This document shows positions 18,212-25,796 of a stretch of 64,000 nucleotides of DNA, piece after piece (position 1 is the first letter of the stretch; the number at the start of each line of letters is the position of its first letter). Source of the stretch: Deinococcales bacterium (lineage in GTDB: Bacteria; Deinococcota; Deinococci; Deinococcales; JAAFIG01); NCBI GenBank assembly GCA_025352125.1, contig JANXTZ010000015.1, forward strand, positions 62,001 through 126,000, written 5' to 3'. The position numbers and the translations under genes were made by a program. A model generated the notes under the pieces. It was given only the letters and a program-made list of their open reading frames with translations, ran no database searches and was not told where the DNA came from.

Positions 18212-18399
18212 ATTCTCAATTTGTTCAAGAACCCCAACGCAAATCTCGAGAAATCAACGTTCTCGAGGGTGAACACGAGATTCACCTCTACAACACCTAA
18301 AACATTGTCAATGTTAAATCTACGAATTATTTATAGATTAAAATATCTCAAAATCAAACCTAATTACTATTTGCCAACTGCTACCCTCTGGAGTTCCAA
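18212..18399. other. gene-free AT-rich spacer after iolB
   Basis: No convincing gene. A 31-codon frame opens with TTG overlapping the iolB stop and runs to 18300, with protein-like text (REINVLEGEHEIHLYNT), but it has no recognisable family. The right half is AT-rich and carries the palindrome listed at 18301-18315. Confidence 0.4.
18301..18315. promoter_or_regulatory. 15-bp perfect palindrome, candidate operator
   Basis: AACATTG-T-CAATGTT. It overlaps a TTGTCA that could act as a -35 element, with a TATTTA about 17 bases on, and lies 85 bases before the decayed DeoR-family regulator. It may be that regulator's own former operator. Confidence 0.4.
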
Positions 18400-18654
18400 A
18401 TGCACATTGAGCGCCCCACCCAAACCTCGACCTGCTCGAGTGCAACCTGAACGTGCGGCTTAAAGATTTAGCCGCACGACTCAACGTTTCACTGGTCACC
18501 ATCCGCAAGGATTTAACCGAACTCGAGTTTTGAGGGCTGCCGCAACACACGGCGGGGCGGTGTTCACACAAAGTCGGTTCAACCCGCCGTTTCAGAAAAA
18601 TTGCATTTGCAAGGTGAGGCGATTATTTTAGGTGCGGGCAGCACCCTGGCGTAA
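18400..18654 (+). pseudogene. decayed DeoR-family regulator
   Basis: An ATG with GGAG 6 bases upstream begins MHIERPTQ. After a shift of frame the text reads LLECNLNVRLKDLAARLNVS and then LVTIRKDLTELEF, ending in TGA. This is the classic DeoR helix-turn-helix, whose usual form is VKDLAxxLxVSxxTIRxDLxxLE. A third frame then gives a degenerate GGV turn and EKLHLQGEAIILGAGSTLA, matching the start of the DeoR effector domain, before TAA 18652. At least two frame breaks and loss of the whole C-terminal half make a functional protein impossible. Next to iolDCB it was probably the inositol or sugar regulator (IolR-like). Confidence 0.75.
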
Positions 18655-18658
18655 GTCA

Positions 18659-20128
18659 TCAATTTCCAATAGCTTTGATCGCAGGGTACGCGGCACGGTA
18701 ACGCTCGAGTGACTTCTGGTATGCAGCGTCGCTTGTGGTTGGAAAATCCACCGATTTTGGTGCGGTCGCCTCGAGTGCCGCCGCCACATTCGGGTACACA
18801 CCTGCACCCACGAGTGCCAGCACCGCCGCACCTCGGGCGGGTCCCTCTTCAAAGTCTGGTCGCTCGAGTTTGACGCCAAGAATGCTGCCGACGATGCTCA
18901 GCCACAAATCCGATTTTGAACCGCCACCAATGGACAAGAGTTTCTCGAGTGGCGCGAGTGGTCGCATGACCTCGAGCGTGTCGGCGAGGCTGAAGGCAAC
19001 GCCCTCGAGCAGCGCCCGAACCAGGTGCGGACGGTGATGCGCGAGGCTCAAGCCAATCCAAGCGCCGCGAACGTTCGGGTCGAGGTGCGGGCTGCGTTCG
19101 CCTGCCAGGTAGGGCAGGAACAACAAGCCTTCTGAACCTGCGGGAACGCTGGCGGCTTCGGTCATTAAGGTGTCAAAACTGGTGTCGGTCGCCAGTGAAT
19201 CTTTAAACCACTGCAAGCTGCCCGCCGCCGCCAGGGTCACGCCCAGAAAGTGATAACCGCCGTCGGCGTGGCAAAACAAATGCACCCGACCTTCTGGGTC
19301 AACGGTCGGTTTCTCGAGCGGTAAAAAAATCACACCACTTGTGCCCAAGCTGACGCTGCCCACGCCAGGGCGAGCGCTCGAGAGTCCAAGCCCGATGGCT
19401 GCGCCCGCGTTGTCACCCGCACCAGCAATCACGGGCAAGCCTGTCCGAAGTCCTGTGGCTTGTGCCCAGATTGAGTTTAAAGCCCCTGCGACAAAACTCG
19501 AGGGAACGACGCTGGGGAACAAACTTGGAGGCAGGTCTAAAGCCTTTAGAATTTCCAAATCCCAATTTTGAGTCTCGAGGTTGAGGCAACCAGTCCCGCT
19601 CGCGTCGCTGGGTTCGGTCACGAGTTCGCCGGTCAATTGCAGGGTCAAATAATCTTTGGGCAAGAGCACGTGTCTGGTTTTGGCAAAATTCTCGGGTTCG
19701 GCTGCCCGCAACCAGACCAATTTCGGCAGTTGAAAACCCGTCACGGCTGGATTGCCTGTGCGCCGAATCAACTCGGCTCGAGGGATGGCGCGTTCAATCT
19801 CAGCACAAGCCTGCGCCGTGCGTTGATCGTTCCAGAGTGGCGCGGGGCGTAGCACCTCGAGATTCGCGTCCAAAAAAACCGCGCCGTGCATCTGCCCAGC
19901 CGTGCTCAAACCCACGATTTCATAACCTGCCAGCTTCGCCGTGATTTCGGTCAACACCGCTCGAGCCGCCGCGACCCAATCCGCAGGATGTTGCTCGGTC
20001 CAACCAGGTTGCGGTGTTAACAGCGGATAACTCGCGCTTGCCTCCGCTATCGCCTCCCCCGAACTCGAGATGGCGAGGGCTTTGATGCCGCTTGTGCCAA
20101 GATCAATGCCGATACTGACTTTTTGCAT
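18659..20128 (-). CDS. xylB: xylulokinase
   Basis: A 489-residue FGGY-family carbohydrate kinase phosphorylating D-xylulose. The N-terminal [14 protein letters not shown] phosphate loop, the [12 protein letters not shown] segment with the catalytic-region Trp/Glu, the substrate loop with [13 protein letters not shown] and the C-terminal [13 protein letters not shown] support the family; length is standard. GAGGGA precedes ATG 20128. It follows xylA with a 71-base gap that holds a strong hairpin, so the two may be unequally expressed from one message. Confidence 0.95.
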   Translation of the reverse strand: MQKVSIGIDLGTSGIKALAISSSGEAIAEASASYPLLTPQPGWTEQHPADWVAAARAVLTEITAKLAGYEIVGLSTAGQMHGAVFLDANLEVLRPAPLWNDQRTAQACAEIERAIPRAELIRRTGNPAVTGFQLPKLVWLRAAEPENFAKTRHVLLPKDYLTLQLTGELVTEPSDASGTGCLNLETQNWDLEILKALDLPPSLFPSVVPSSFVAGALNSIWAQATGLRTGLPVIAGAGDNAGAAIGLGLSSARPGVGSVSLGTSGVIFLPLEKPTVDPEGRVHLFCHADGGYHFLGVTLAAAGSLQWFKDSLATDTSFDTLMTEAASVPAGSEGLLFLPYLAGERSPHLDPNVRGAWIGLSLAHHRPHLVRALLEGVAFSLADTLEVMRPLAPLEKLLSIGGGSKSDLWLSIVGSILGVKLERPDFEEGPARGAAVLALVGAGVYPNVAAALEATAPKSVDFPTTSDAAYQKSLERYRAAYPAIKAIGN

Positions 20129-20149
20129 GGGTTCCCTCTTTTAACAAAT

Positions 20150-20185
20150 CAGACGCTCGAGCATGACTGGAGTCTCGAGCGTCTG
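20150..20185. promoter_or_regulatory. intercistronic hairpin between xylA and xylB
   Basis: CAGACGCTCGAG (20150-20161) and CTCGAGCGTCTG (20174-20185) form a perfect 12-bp stem with a 12-base loop. On the transcribed strand it is not followed by a clear U run, so processing, stabilisation of xylA or partial attenuation is more likely than full termination. Confidence 0.6.
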
Positions 20186-20199
20186 GTCACAAATGATCT

Positions 20200-21366
20200 T
20201 TATCTCACGCCGTACAACAATTCCATCGTCAGTTGATCCAGATGCTCGAGTCCAGGACCGCGTTTGCCGAGGGCTTCACGGTCAAATGTGTGTGCCTTGA
20301 GTTTGCTGGCATTGTCTTTGGAGTAGGTTTTGACCAGTCCCTCGAGAGTGGCATCTTGAACTTTGTAGTGTTTGATGGCGGCTTGAATTTCGGTGTCGGC
20401 ATTGAAGCGAGCCACTTTTTCTTTCAGGATCAAGTACGTTCTCATGCAGCCTTTGGCGAATGCCCAGACGCCTGCCTCGTCTTCGGTGCGCAGGGCGTGG
20501 GCGTCAAAGTGGCGCATTCCGGCGTAACCAGAATCCTCGAGCAGCTTGACGGTGAAGAACGCGCCTTTGGGGTTCTCTGCGCCAAAACGGAGGTCCTGGT
20601 CAAAGCGTCCCATTTTTTGGTCGTTCAGGTCAATGTGAAACAGTTTTCTGGCGTCGATGGCTTGGGCGACGGCATGAACGAATGACAAACCTGCCATGGT
20701 TTCGTGGGCAAATTCTGGGTTTAGACCGAACAACTCCGATTTATCGAGGGTGGCGATAAATCCCAGGGCACTGCCGACGGTGGGCAGGTAAATGTCGCCG
20801 CGCGGTTCGTTGGGTTTTGGCTCGAGCGCGAATTTGTAGCCGTAACCTTGGTCTTCGCTGTATTCGGCTAAAAAGTTTAAAGCCTCGCGGAAGTGTTGCA
20901 AGCCTTCGATGGCGTTGCTGCCCGCATCCACCTCTGCGCCCTCGCGTCCACCCCAGAAGACATAGGTTTTTGCACCCAACTCTGCGCCCAAATCCATCGC
21001 GTTCATGGTTTTTTGGACCGCCAACGCCCGAACTCGAGCGTCGGGGCTGGTGAATGCGCCGTCTTTGAAGGCTGGGTCGCTGAACAGGTTGGTGGTCGCC
21101 ATTGGAACTTTTAAGCCCGTATCGGCAAGTGCTTTTTTGAAACCCGAGACGATCTTGTCGCGCTCAGAGGCGGTGGCATCGATTGGTACGAGGTCGTTGT
21201 CGTGAAGGTTGACGCCGTAAGCGCCAAGTTCTGCCAGTTTGTGCACGATGTAATCTGCCCCGATGGCGTCGCGGGTCGGTGAGCCGAACGGGTCGCGCCC
21301 GATGTTGCCGACCGTCCACAGTCCGAAGGTGAATTTGTGCTCTGGTTTTGGGGTGTAATCTGCCAT
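20200..21366 (-). CDS. xylA: xylose isomerase, class I (short form)
   Basis: A 388-residue TIM-barrel enzyme interconverting D-xylose and D-xylulose. Conserved active-site pieces are the catalytic His in [18 protein letters not shown], the metal ligands in [23 protein letters not shown] and HIDLNDQ. The length is that of the Actinobacteria/Thermus type. AGGAGG precedes ATG 21366. It is the first gene of the xylAB unit and has its own promoter and a LacI-type operator just upstream. Confidence 0.97.
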   Translation of the reverse strand: MADYTPKPEHKFTFGLWTVGNIGRDPFGSPTRDAIGADYIVHKLAELGAYGVNLHDNDLVPIDATASERDKIVSGFKKALADTGLKVPMATTNLFSDPAFKDGAFTSPDARVRALAVQKTMNAMDLGAELGAKTYVFWGGREGAEVDAGSNAIEGLQHFREALNFLAEYSEDQGYGYKFALEPKPNEPRGDIYLPTVGSALGFIATLDKSELFGLNPEFAHETMAGLSFVHAVAQAIDARKLFHIDLNDQKMGRFDQDLRFGAENPKGAFFTVKLLEDSGYAGMRHFDAHALRTEDEAGVWAFAKGCMRTYLILKEKVARFNADTEIQAAIKHYKVQDATLEGLVKTYSKDNASKLKAHTFDREALGKRGPGLEHLDQLTMELLYGVR

Positions 21367-21383
21367 GATCTAGCCTCCTGATG

Positions 21384-21405
21384 TTACTGAAATCGATTTC
21401 GGTAA
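21384..21405. promoter_or_regulatory. LacI-family operator upstream of xylA
   Basis: TTACTGAAATC|GATTTCGGTAA, an 11+11 inverted repeat with one mismatch and the central CG typical of LacI/GalR-family sites (TGAAANCGNTTTCA type). It overlaps the predicted transcription start of xylA, a blocking position for a repressor. No LacI-family gene is in the window. Confidence 0.75.
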
Positions 21406-21410
21406 GAAGT

Positions 21411-21438
21411 AAAGTACCATATTTAAAGAAAAAATCAA
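21411..21438 (-). promoter_or_regulatory. xylA promoter
   Basis: Read on the minus strand: -35 TTGATT (21438-21433), a 16-base spacer, then -10 TACTTT (21416-21411). The start would fall inside the LacI-type operator. Confidence 0.6.
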
Positions 21439-21516
21439 GCTCGAGAAAAAGCAAAAATCGGAAGCTCGAGTTTCAGGACGCAAAAACGTTGTTTGGCGCT
21501 CTGCCCTGTGACCCAT

Positions 21517-21984
21517 TCAATCTGTCTCCTCAAGTTCAATCACACCCGTACAACCTTCAAGCATATCGCTAGCCAGCCGCAAGCGAATCACGCTGGGGAA
21601 TAATTTCAAACTCGAGACTTGGGGAAGCTTGACCCACTCGGGGTAATACTGGTTGCTCGAGGCTTCGCGCTCGGTCATTTCGGGGCTGTTCGGATGGAGG
21701 CTGGGTTCGCCCTCAAGCCACCGCGCCAGGAAGTAATGCGCAATTCGTTTTGATGTTGGATTGTGCGACCGATACAACTCCTGCTCGAGGATAAATTTGA
21801 CGTTGGTTTCCTCGAACAATTCCCGAGCGGCAGCCGTTTTGATCGGCTCGCCAGGTTCGACGCTGCCGCCAGGAATCACGTAATACTCGCCGCGATCCGC
21901 TTTGACGCGGCGCAACAAAATGACCTCGAGCCAACCTGGGCGTTCACGCCAGATAAAGCCACCAGCTCGGGTTCGGGCTGCCAT
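21517..21984 (-). CDS. Nudix hydrolase
   Basis: A 155-residue Nudix enzyme cleaving nucleoside-diphosphate-linked substrates. The Nudix box is GGSVEPGEPIKTAAARELFE followed by ETN, with the metal-binding REx2EE core intact. The N-terminal AGGFIWRE strand is typical. It starts 6 bases after the stop of the enoyl-CoA hydratase on the same strand, so they form an operon. The substrate cannot be predicted. Confidence 0.9.
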   Translation of the reverse strand: MAARTRAGGFIWRERPGWLEVILLRRVKADRGEYYVIPGGSVEPGEPIKTAAARELFEETNVKFILEQELYRSHNPTSKRIAHYFLARWLEGEPSLHPNSPEMTEREASSNQYYPEWVKLPQVSSLKLFPSVIRLRLASDMLEGCTGVIELEETD

Positions 21985-21990
21985 GCGCTG

Positions 21991-22770
21991 TTATTTCCCC
22001 TGCCATTTTGCACGCCGTCGCTCGAGGAAGGCATTCATGCCCTCTTTCTGGTCGCTGGTGTTAAACAGCATGGCAAACTGTTGACGCTCGAGTTCCAAAC
22101 CTTTGGAGAGACCAAGTTCAAAGGCGGCATTGACACTCTTTTTTGCGGCTTGCAGGGCAATCGGTGCTCGAGCCGCGATTTGCTTGGCAAGCTCTAAGGC
22201 GTTCTCCAGGTAGGTCTCCAATGGCACAACTTTGGAGACCAAACCGAGCCGCAGGGCTTCGTTGGCATTCAACATTCGGGCATTTAAAACCATTTCCATC
22301 GCCAGACTTTTACCGACCACCCGCGTCAGGCGTTGCGTGCCACCAGCGCCAGGAATAATGCCCAGATTGATTTCGGGCTGACCAAAACGCGCACTTTCGC
22401 TGGCAATCATGATGTCGCAGGTCATGGCAAGCTCCAAACCGCCCCCGAGCACAAAACCACTGACCGCCGCAATCAAGGGTTTGGGGAAATTGGCGATGGT
22501 CTGCCAGTTTCTGACGCCAGTATCTTGCAAAATGTTGGTTTCGGTTTTGCCGCTCATCTCCGAAATGTCCGAACCCGCCGCAAACGCCTTTTCATTGCCC
22601 GTCAAAATCACCACCCGCACATTCGGGTCGCTCGAGAAGGCTGTCAGCGCCGTGGCAATCTCATTCATCACGCTCGAGTTCAGGGCATTTAAAACTTTGG
22701 GGCGATTGAGGCGAATCAGACCAACGCCATCACTTGGTTTCTCAATCAAAATAAGCTCAAACTCAGCCAT
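21991..22770 (-). CDS. enoyl-CoA hydratase/isomerase family protein
   Basis: A 259-residue crotonase-fold enzyme. Oxyanion-hole elements are AFAAGSDISEM and GFVLGGGLELAMTCDIMIAS; the catalytic glutamate region reads FGQPEINLGIIPGAGGTQRLTR, carrying the E in PEINLG and the second acid region of true hydratases. It probably hydrates short enoyl-CoA in fatty or phenylacetyl-CoA breakdown. The ATG at 22770 follows AAAAGGAG; the frame extends to 22956 with no support. Confidence 0.92.
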   Translation of the reverse strand: MAEFELILIEKPSDGVGLIRLNRPKVLNALNSSVMNEIATALTAFSSDPNVRVVILTGNEKAFAAGSDISEMSGKTETNILQDTGVRNWQTIANFPKPLIAAVSGFVLGGGLELAMTCDIMIASESARFGQPEINLGIIPGAGGTQRLTRVVGKSLAMEMVLNARMLNANEALRLGLVSKVVPLETYLENALELAKQIAARAPIALQAAKKSVNAAFELGLSKGLELERQQFAMLFNTSDQKEGMNAFLERRRAKWQGK

Positions 22771-22816
22771 GGTACTCCTTTTAGTGCTTTCCCCAAGTTT
22801 AGCGCATGGAAAAGAT

Positions 22817-23530
22817 TTATTCCTCGAGTGACAACTGTTCAATCTCAAAGAGCAGTTGCGGTCTAAATTCCACCGCATCACACGCCACAAAATGCAGTTT
22901 GATGCCTTGCCAGTTTGACAAAGCCCTGGTTGGATGTACGCCGTGCAAATGCCCATAAATCACCGCGTCCGGCTTGGCTTGCTCGATCAAATCCGTAAAA
23001 CCACTTGGGGCGAACGCACCGTTGGTCGGCGGGTAATGCAGCGCGATCACCAATTTTTTGTAGCTTTTATCCTTCAAACTTTGCAGTGTCAGCTTAAAAC
23101 GCGTCAGTTCACGCGCATAAATTTTTTCATCTTCACTCGTGAAATCATCGTTCCCAGGACAGGTCCAACCCCTTGTGCCACAAATGGCGGTGTCACCAAT
23201 CACGATGCTGTCGTTTTGCAGCGCTTGCATGTTGGCTGGCAGGGTACTGCGAAGTTTTGAGATGCTGGGCCACCAGTAATCGTGATTGCCGCGCAAGATC
23301 ACTTTGCGCCCTGGTAAATCCGCGATCATGGCTAAATCCGGCAGTGCGTCCTCGAGTTTGAGCGCCCAAGAAATATCTCCCGCCACGATCACCACGTCGT
23401 CTTCCTGCACCGTTTCGCGCCAACGTTCAAAAAAAATCTCGGGATGTCCAGACCAATTGCCACCAAAGACGCTCATGGGCTTTGGGTGAACACTCGAGAG
23501 GTGGGGGTCAGCAATGGCAAAAAGACGCAT
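22817..23530 (-). CDS. metallophosphoesterase
   Basis: A 237-residue calcineurin-like phosphoesterase. All metal motifs are present: IADPHL, VAGDISW, RGNHDYWWP, the His in ALHYPP and YGHLHGVHP. The DPH..GNHDYWW form is shared with a common bacterial group of uncharacterised phosphoesterases. There is no signal peptide or membrane segment, so it is cytoplasmic. It runs in the same direction as the enoyl-CoA hydratase and Nudix genes, 46 bases upstream of them. Confidence 0.9.
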   Translation of the reverse strand: MRLFAIADPHLSSVHPKPMSVFGGNWSGHPEIFFERWRETVQEDDVVIVAGDISWALKLEDALPDLAMIADLPGRKVILRGNHDYWWPSISKLRSTLPANMQALQNDSIVIGDTAICGTRGWTCPGNDDFTSEDEKIYARELTRFKLTLQSLKDKSYKKLVIALHYPPTNGAFAPSGFTDLIEQAKPDAVIYGHLHGVHPTRALSNWQGIKLHFVACDAVEFRPQLLFEIEQLSLEE

Positions 23531-23633
23531 GGTTTAAACTTTCTCGCAGCAGCCTCGAATGGGGATTGCCTAAAACCCGAGGCTCGGGAGTACACAATAA
23601 CCTCCTGCGCATTTTGAGCGTTAAAATTAAGCT

Positions 23634-24272
23634 GTGATCCAACTCGAGTCACTGCTCAACCTGATCTTGCCGGTGCGGTGCGCCCTGTGCAGCGCGTACC
23701 TCGAGACGGAAATTGGCTTGTGCACCAATTGCCAAGCAAAATTGGGAGCGCCCAAACTCGAGGGCAACATCATACATTTGGGCGCGTATCACGGGCATCT
23801 CGAGCGGGCGGTGCGGGCGTTAAAGTTTGGCAAGAACCGTAATGTTGCCGTGCCACTCGGCAGACGACTGGCGCAGGGAATTCGGGATGCAATATGGCAG
23901 GTTGATGCCATCGTACCCATTCCACTTTTCGTATTGCGGCAACAGACACGCGGTTACAACCAAGCCCGAGAGCTGGCGAAAAGCCTGGCAACCGCGCTTG
24001 ACGTGCCAAAACTCGAGGCACTGCGGCGCGTGAAATCCACCAAACGCCAAGCCAGATTGGGCAAAACTGAACGCTCGAGCAACGTGCGTGAAGCCTTTGA
24101 AGTTCTTGCTCATGTTCGCAACCTCGAGCTTGTGCTGGTTGACGATGTTTACACTTCGGGCGCAACCGCCACCGAATGCGCCTTGGCACTGATCGAAGCG
24201 GGGGCGAAACGGGTACGGATTGCGGTCATCTCGAGGGTTTTGGAATCAGACAGCAAATCCAAGTCAAGGTAA
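23634..24272 (+). CDS. comF: ComF-family phosphoribosyltransferase
   Basis: A 212-residue ComF/GntX-type protein linked to DNA uptake in naturally competent bacteria. It has an N-terminal zinc ribbon (CALC...CTNC), a central RGYNQARELA motif and the PRPP-binding loop LVLVDDVYTSGATATE. The start codon is GTG 23634, with TAAAAT (23622-23627) 6 bases upstream and no Shine-Dalgarno, a leaderless arrangement. The HEAGH/TfoX-C fusion (29781-30557), with a domain known from the competence regulator TfoX, lies 5.5 kb away. Confidence 0.92.
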   Translation: MIQLESLLNLILPVRCALCSAYLETEIGLCTNCQAKLGAPKLEGNIIHLGAYHGHLERAVRALKFGKNRNVAVPLGRRLAQGIRDAIWQVDAIVPIPLFVLRQQTRGYNQARELAKSLATALDVPKLEALRRVKSTKRQARLGKTERSSNVREAFEVLAHVRNLELVLVDDVYTSGATATECALALIEAGAKRVRIAVISRVLESDSKSKSR

Positions 24273-24278
24273 AACTGG

Positions 24279-24287
24279 TGTTATATT
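24279..24287 (+). promoter_or_regulatory. extended -10 promoter of the small membrane peptide unit
   Basis: TGTTATATT, an extended -10 (TGnTATATT). The expected transcription start, 6-7 bases downstream, coincides with the first base of the left arm GCAGCCCATAGG (24294). Confidence 0.5.
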
Positions 24288-24293
24288 CGCGTT

Positions 24294-24571
24294 GCAGCCC
24301 ATAGGCGTGAACTTTGACAATCACGATGGACCAGACCCAACGGAGCACCCCCAAAGGTGAGACTTTGGGGGTGAATCTCCTCCGTAGGGAGGAGGTAAAC
24401 CATGATGTCTAAACAACCAAAGAATAGCAGAAAAAGACGAAAGTCTCAACCGCTAGTCAAACCAAACCCAGCCATGCTGGCGTTCTGGGCAACGGTCATT
24501 GCGGCGCTTATCGGCGCTGTGGCACAATTTCTGAAGTAATCGTGATTGAATAGGTAAACCCTATGGGCTGC
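24294..24571 (+). other. structured unit with complementary ends and masked ribosome site
   Basis: The ends are complementary in two blocks: GCAGCCCATAGG (24294-24305) with CCTATGGGCTGC (24560-24571), and CAATCACGAT (24318-24327) with ATCGTGATTG (24539-24548). Between them lie a perfect 11-bp hairpin CACCCCCAAAG/CTTTGGGGGTG (24346-24356 and 24363-24373) and a 7-bp hairpin CTCCTCC/GGAGGAG (24377-24383 and 24388-24394) that buries most of the Shine-Dalgarno. This looks like a folded mRNA or a small mobile unit with terminal inverted repeats. It contains no CTCGAG, unlike its surroundings. Confidence 0.65.
24402..24539 (+). CDS. 45-residue single-span membrane peptide
   Basis: The peptide begins MMSKQPKNSRKRRKSQ. 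It has a very basic N-terminal half, one hydrophobic helix (AMLAFWATVIAALIGAVA) and a short QFLK tail. The charge pattern predicts a cytoplasmic N-terminus. GGAGG lies 6 bases before ATG 24402, but is mostly paired in the 24377-24394 hairpin. The stop codon overlaps the right-hand complementary block. Small basic membrane peptides made from messages whose two ends pair are typical of type I toxins (hok, AapA). No family match is recognised, so toxin function is inference. ATG 24405 is an alternative start. Confidence 0.6.
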   Translation: MMSKQPKNSRKRRKSQPLVKPNPAMLAFWATVIAALIGAVAQFLK

Positions 24572-24576
24572 ACCTG

Positions 24577-25209
24577 TTATTCAAACGCCTTCCAGCCAAC
24601 CTCGAGACTTTGAAAGAGCGCCCTCAGCGCCGCGCCAATCCGCCAACCCGAGCGGTTCCGAGCGCCAACAAAATTGGAAATTCCGCGAATCTCAACACTG
24701 GGAATGCCGTGTTTGAGCGCGGCATGGGCGACGCCTGCACCTTCCATGCCCTCACCAATGGCATCTGGGAATAAACGCTCGAGTTCGATGGCTCGAGCGT
24801 CTGAGCCTGTCACCGTCTCGAGCGTCAGAATTGCGCCAAACTTTGCATTGCTGAGTTGGGCAAAACCTCGAGCCTGCGACGCGGCTGGGATCGTGTTGAA
24901 GATATTCCCGACAAGCGCAAAACCCAGTTCTTTGAGATTTAAAAACTGTGCTCCATCCATTGCGCCCAAAGCCGCGTAAACCATTTGGCTGGCGACCACC
25001 ACATCGCCAATTTTCGCGCCGCCCTCGGGATACGCACCGCCAATGCCGACGCTCAAAACCAAATCTGGACGCTGCTCGAGAATGCCAAGTTGCGTCTCGA
25101 GCGCGGCATTGACCGCACCAATGCCTGAGACTCGAGTGCGCATTCCTGGAAGTTTTGGCAATCTCTGCGCCTCGAGTTCGGTGGCGACCACCACCAGAAT
25201 ATCTTTCAT
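24577..25209 (-). CDS. mqnB: futalosine hydrolase
   Basis: A 210-residue nucleoside phosphorylase/hydrolase-fold protein. GIGAVNAALETQ, the EGMEGAGVA active-site strand and RGISNFVGARN..W match futalosine hydrolase, which splits hypoxanthine from futalosine in the alternative menaquinone route; the MTA/SAH nucleosidase group is the nearest alternative. ATG 25209 follows AAAGGGA. It overlaps the upstream ydcF-like stop by four bases. The window also holds a candidate aminodeoxyfutalosine deaminase, which supplies its substrate. Confidence 0.8.
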   Translation of the reverse strand: MKDILVVVATELEAQRLPKLPGMRTRVSGIGAVNAALETQLGILEQRPDLVLSVGIGGAYPEGGAKIGDVVVASQMVYAALGAMDGAQFLNLKELGFALVGNIFNTIPAASQARGFAQLSNAKFGAILTLETVTGSDARAIELERLFPDAIGEGMEGAGVAHAALKHGIPSVEIRGISNFVGARNRSGWRIGAALRALFQSLEVGWKAFE

Positions 25210-25796
25210 AAATTCCCTTTCAACCAATTCTCGAGCACCGCGAATGGCTCGCGCAAGAAAAATCTGGAAAAGTGCTTGTGGCGACTCCAGCAGGCACTTT
25301 CGGGGGCTGGGGAACTCGAGAAATCCAAACCAAGCTTGCGGGCAATCATGGCAGCCCTGGGCGTGTGATACGGTTCGGTCACAACGATCACCGATTTTAG
25401 TTTTCGTCGCTCGAGAATCGCCTGGGAAAACAACAGGTTTTCAAAGGTGCTGGTGGCTTTGGGTTCGAGAATAATTTGCTTGCTCGAGAGACCAACCCCA
25501 AGTGCTATTTCTCGCATGGCACTGGCTTCATTTGCGCCGTCCTCAACATCGTTGCCTCCAGAAACGATCAAGAATTTTGCCAGACCAGACCGCACCAAAC
25601 CCGCGCCGTGTTCAACCCGAGCGATCAAACACGGATTGAGGTGATTGTTGTAATTCACCCGTGCGCCAAGCACAATCACGGCGTCCGAGGCTCGGGTATC
25701 GTCTTTGATTTGCAATGCAAGCCAGACAAACGCCAACGCGTAAAAACCCAAAAGAACACTCAGAAAAACAACCAATCTCGAGATTTGGCGTTTCAT
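25206..25796 (-). CDS. YdcF/DUF218 family membrane-anchored protein
   Basis: A 196-residue protein with one N-terminal membrane helix (VVFLSVLLGFYALAFVWLAL) followed by a DUF218 domain: ASDAVIVLGARV, FLIVSGGND, the LEPKATSTFENL motif and VIVVTEPYHTPRA. The family (SanA/YdcF/ElyC) is linked to envelope and surface polysaccharide functions, with biochemistry mostly unknown. ATG 25796 overlaps the stop of the SpoIIM-family gene (ATGA). The frame is open to 26009 but unsupported there. Confidence 0.85.
   Translation of the reverse strand: MKRQISRLVVFLSVLLGFYALAFVWLALQIKDDTRASDAVIVLGARVNYNNHLNPCLIARVEHGAGLVRSGLAKFLIVSGGNDVEDGANEASAMREIALGVGLSSKQIILEPKATSTFENLLFSQAILERRKLKSVIVVTEPYHTPRAAMIARKLGLDFSSSPAPESACWSRHKHFSRFFLREPFAVLENWLKGNL

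Noticed and set aside
24346-24373. CACCCCCAAAG/CTTTGGGGGTG hairpin as a terminator of comF
   Set aside because: No T run follows and it lies inside the leader of the small peptide, so a leader structure is more likely.
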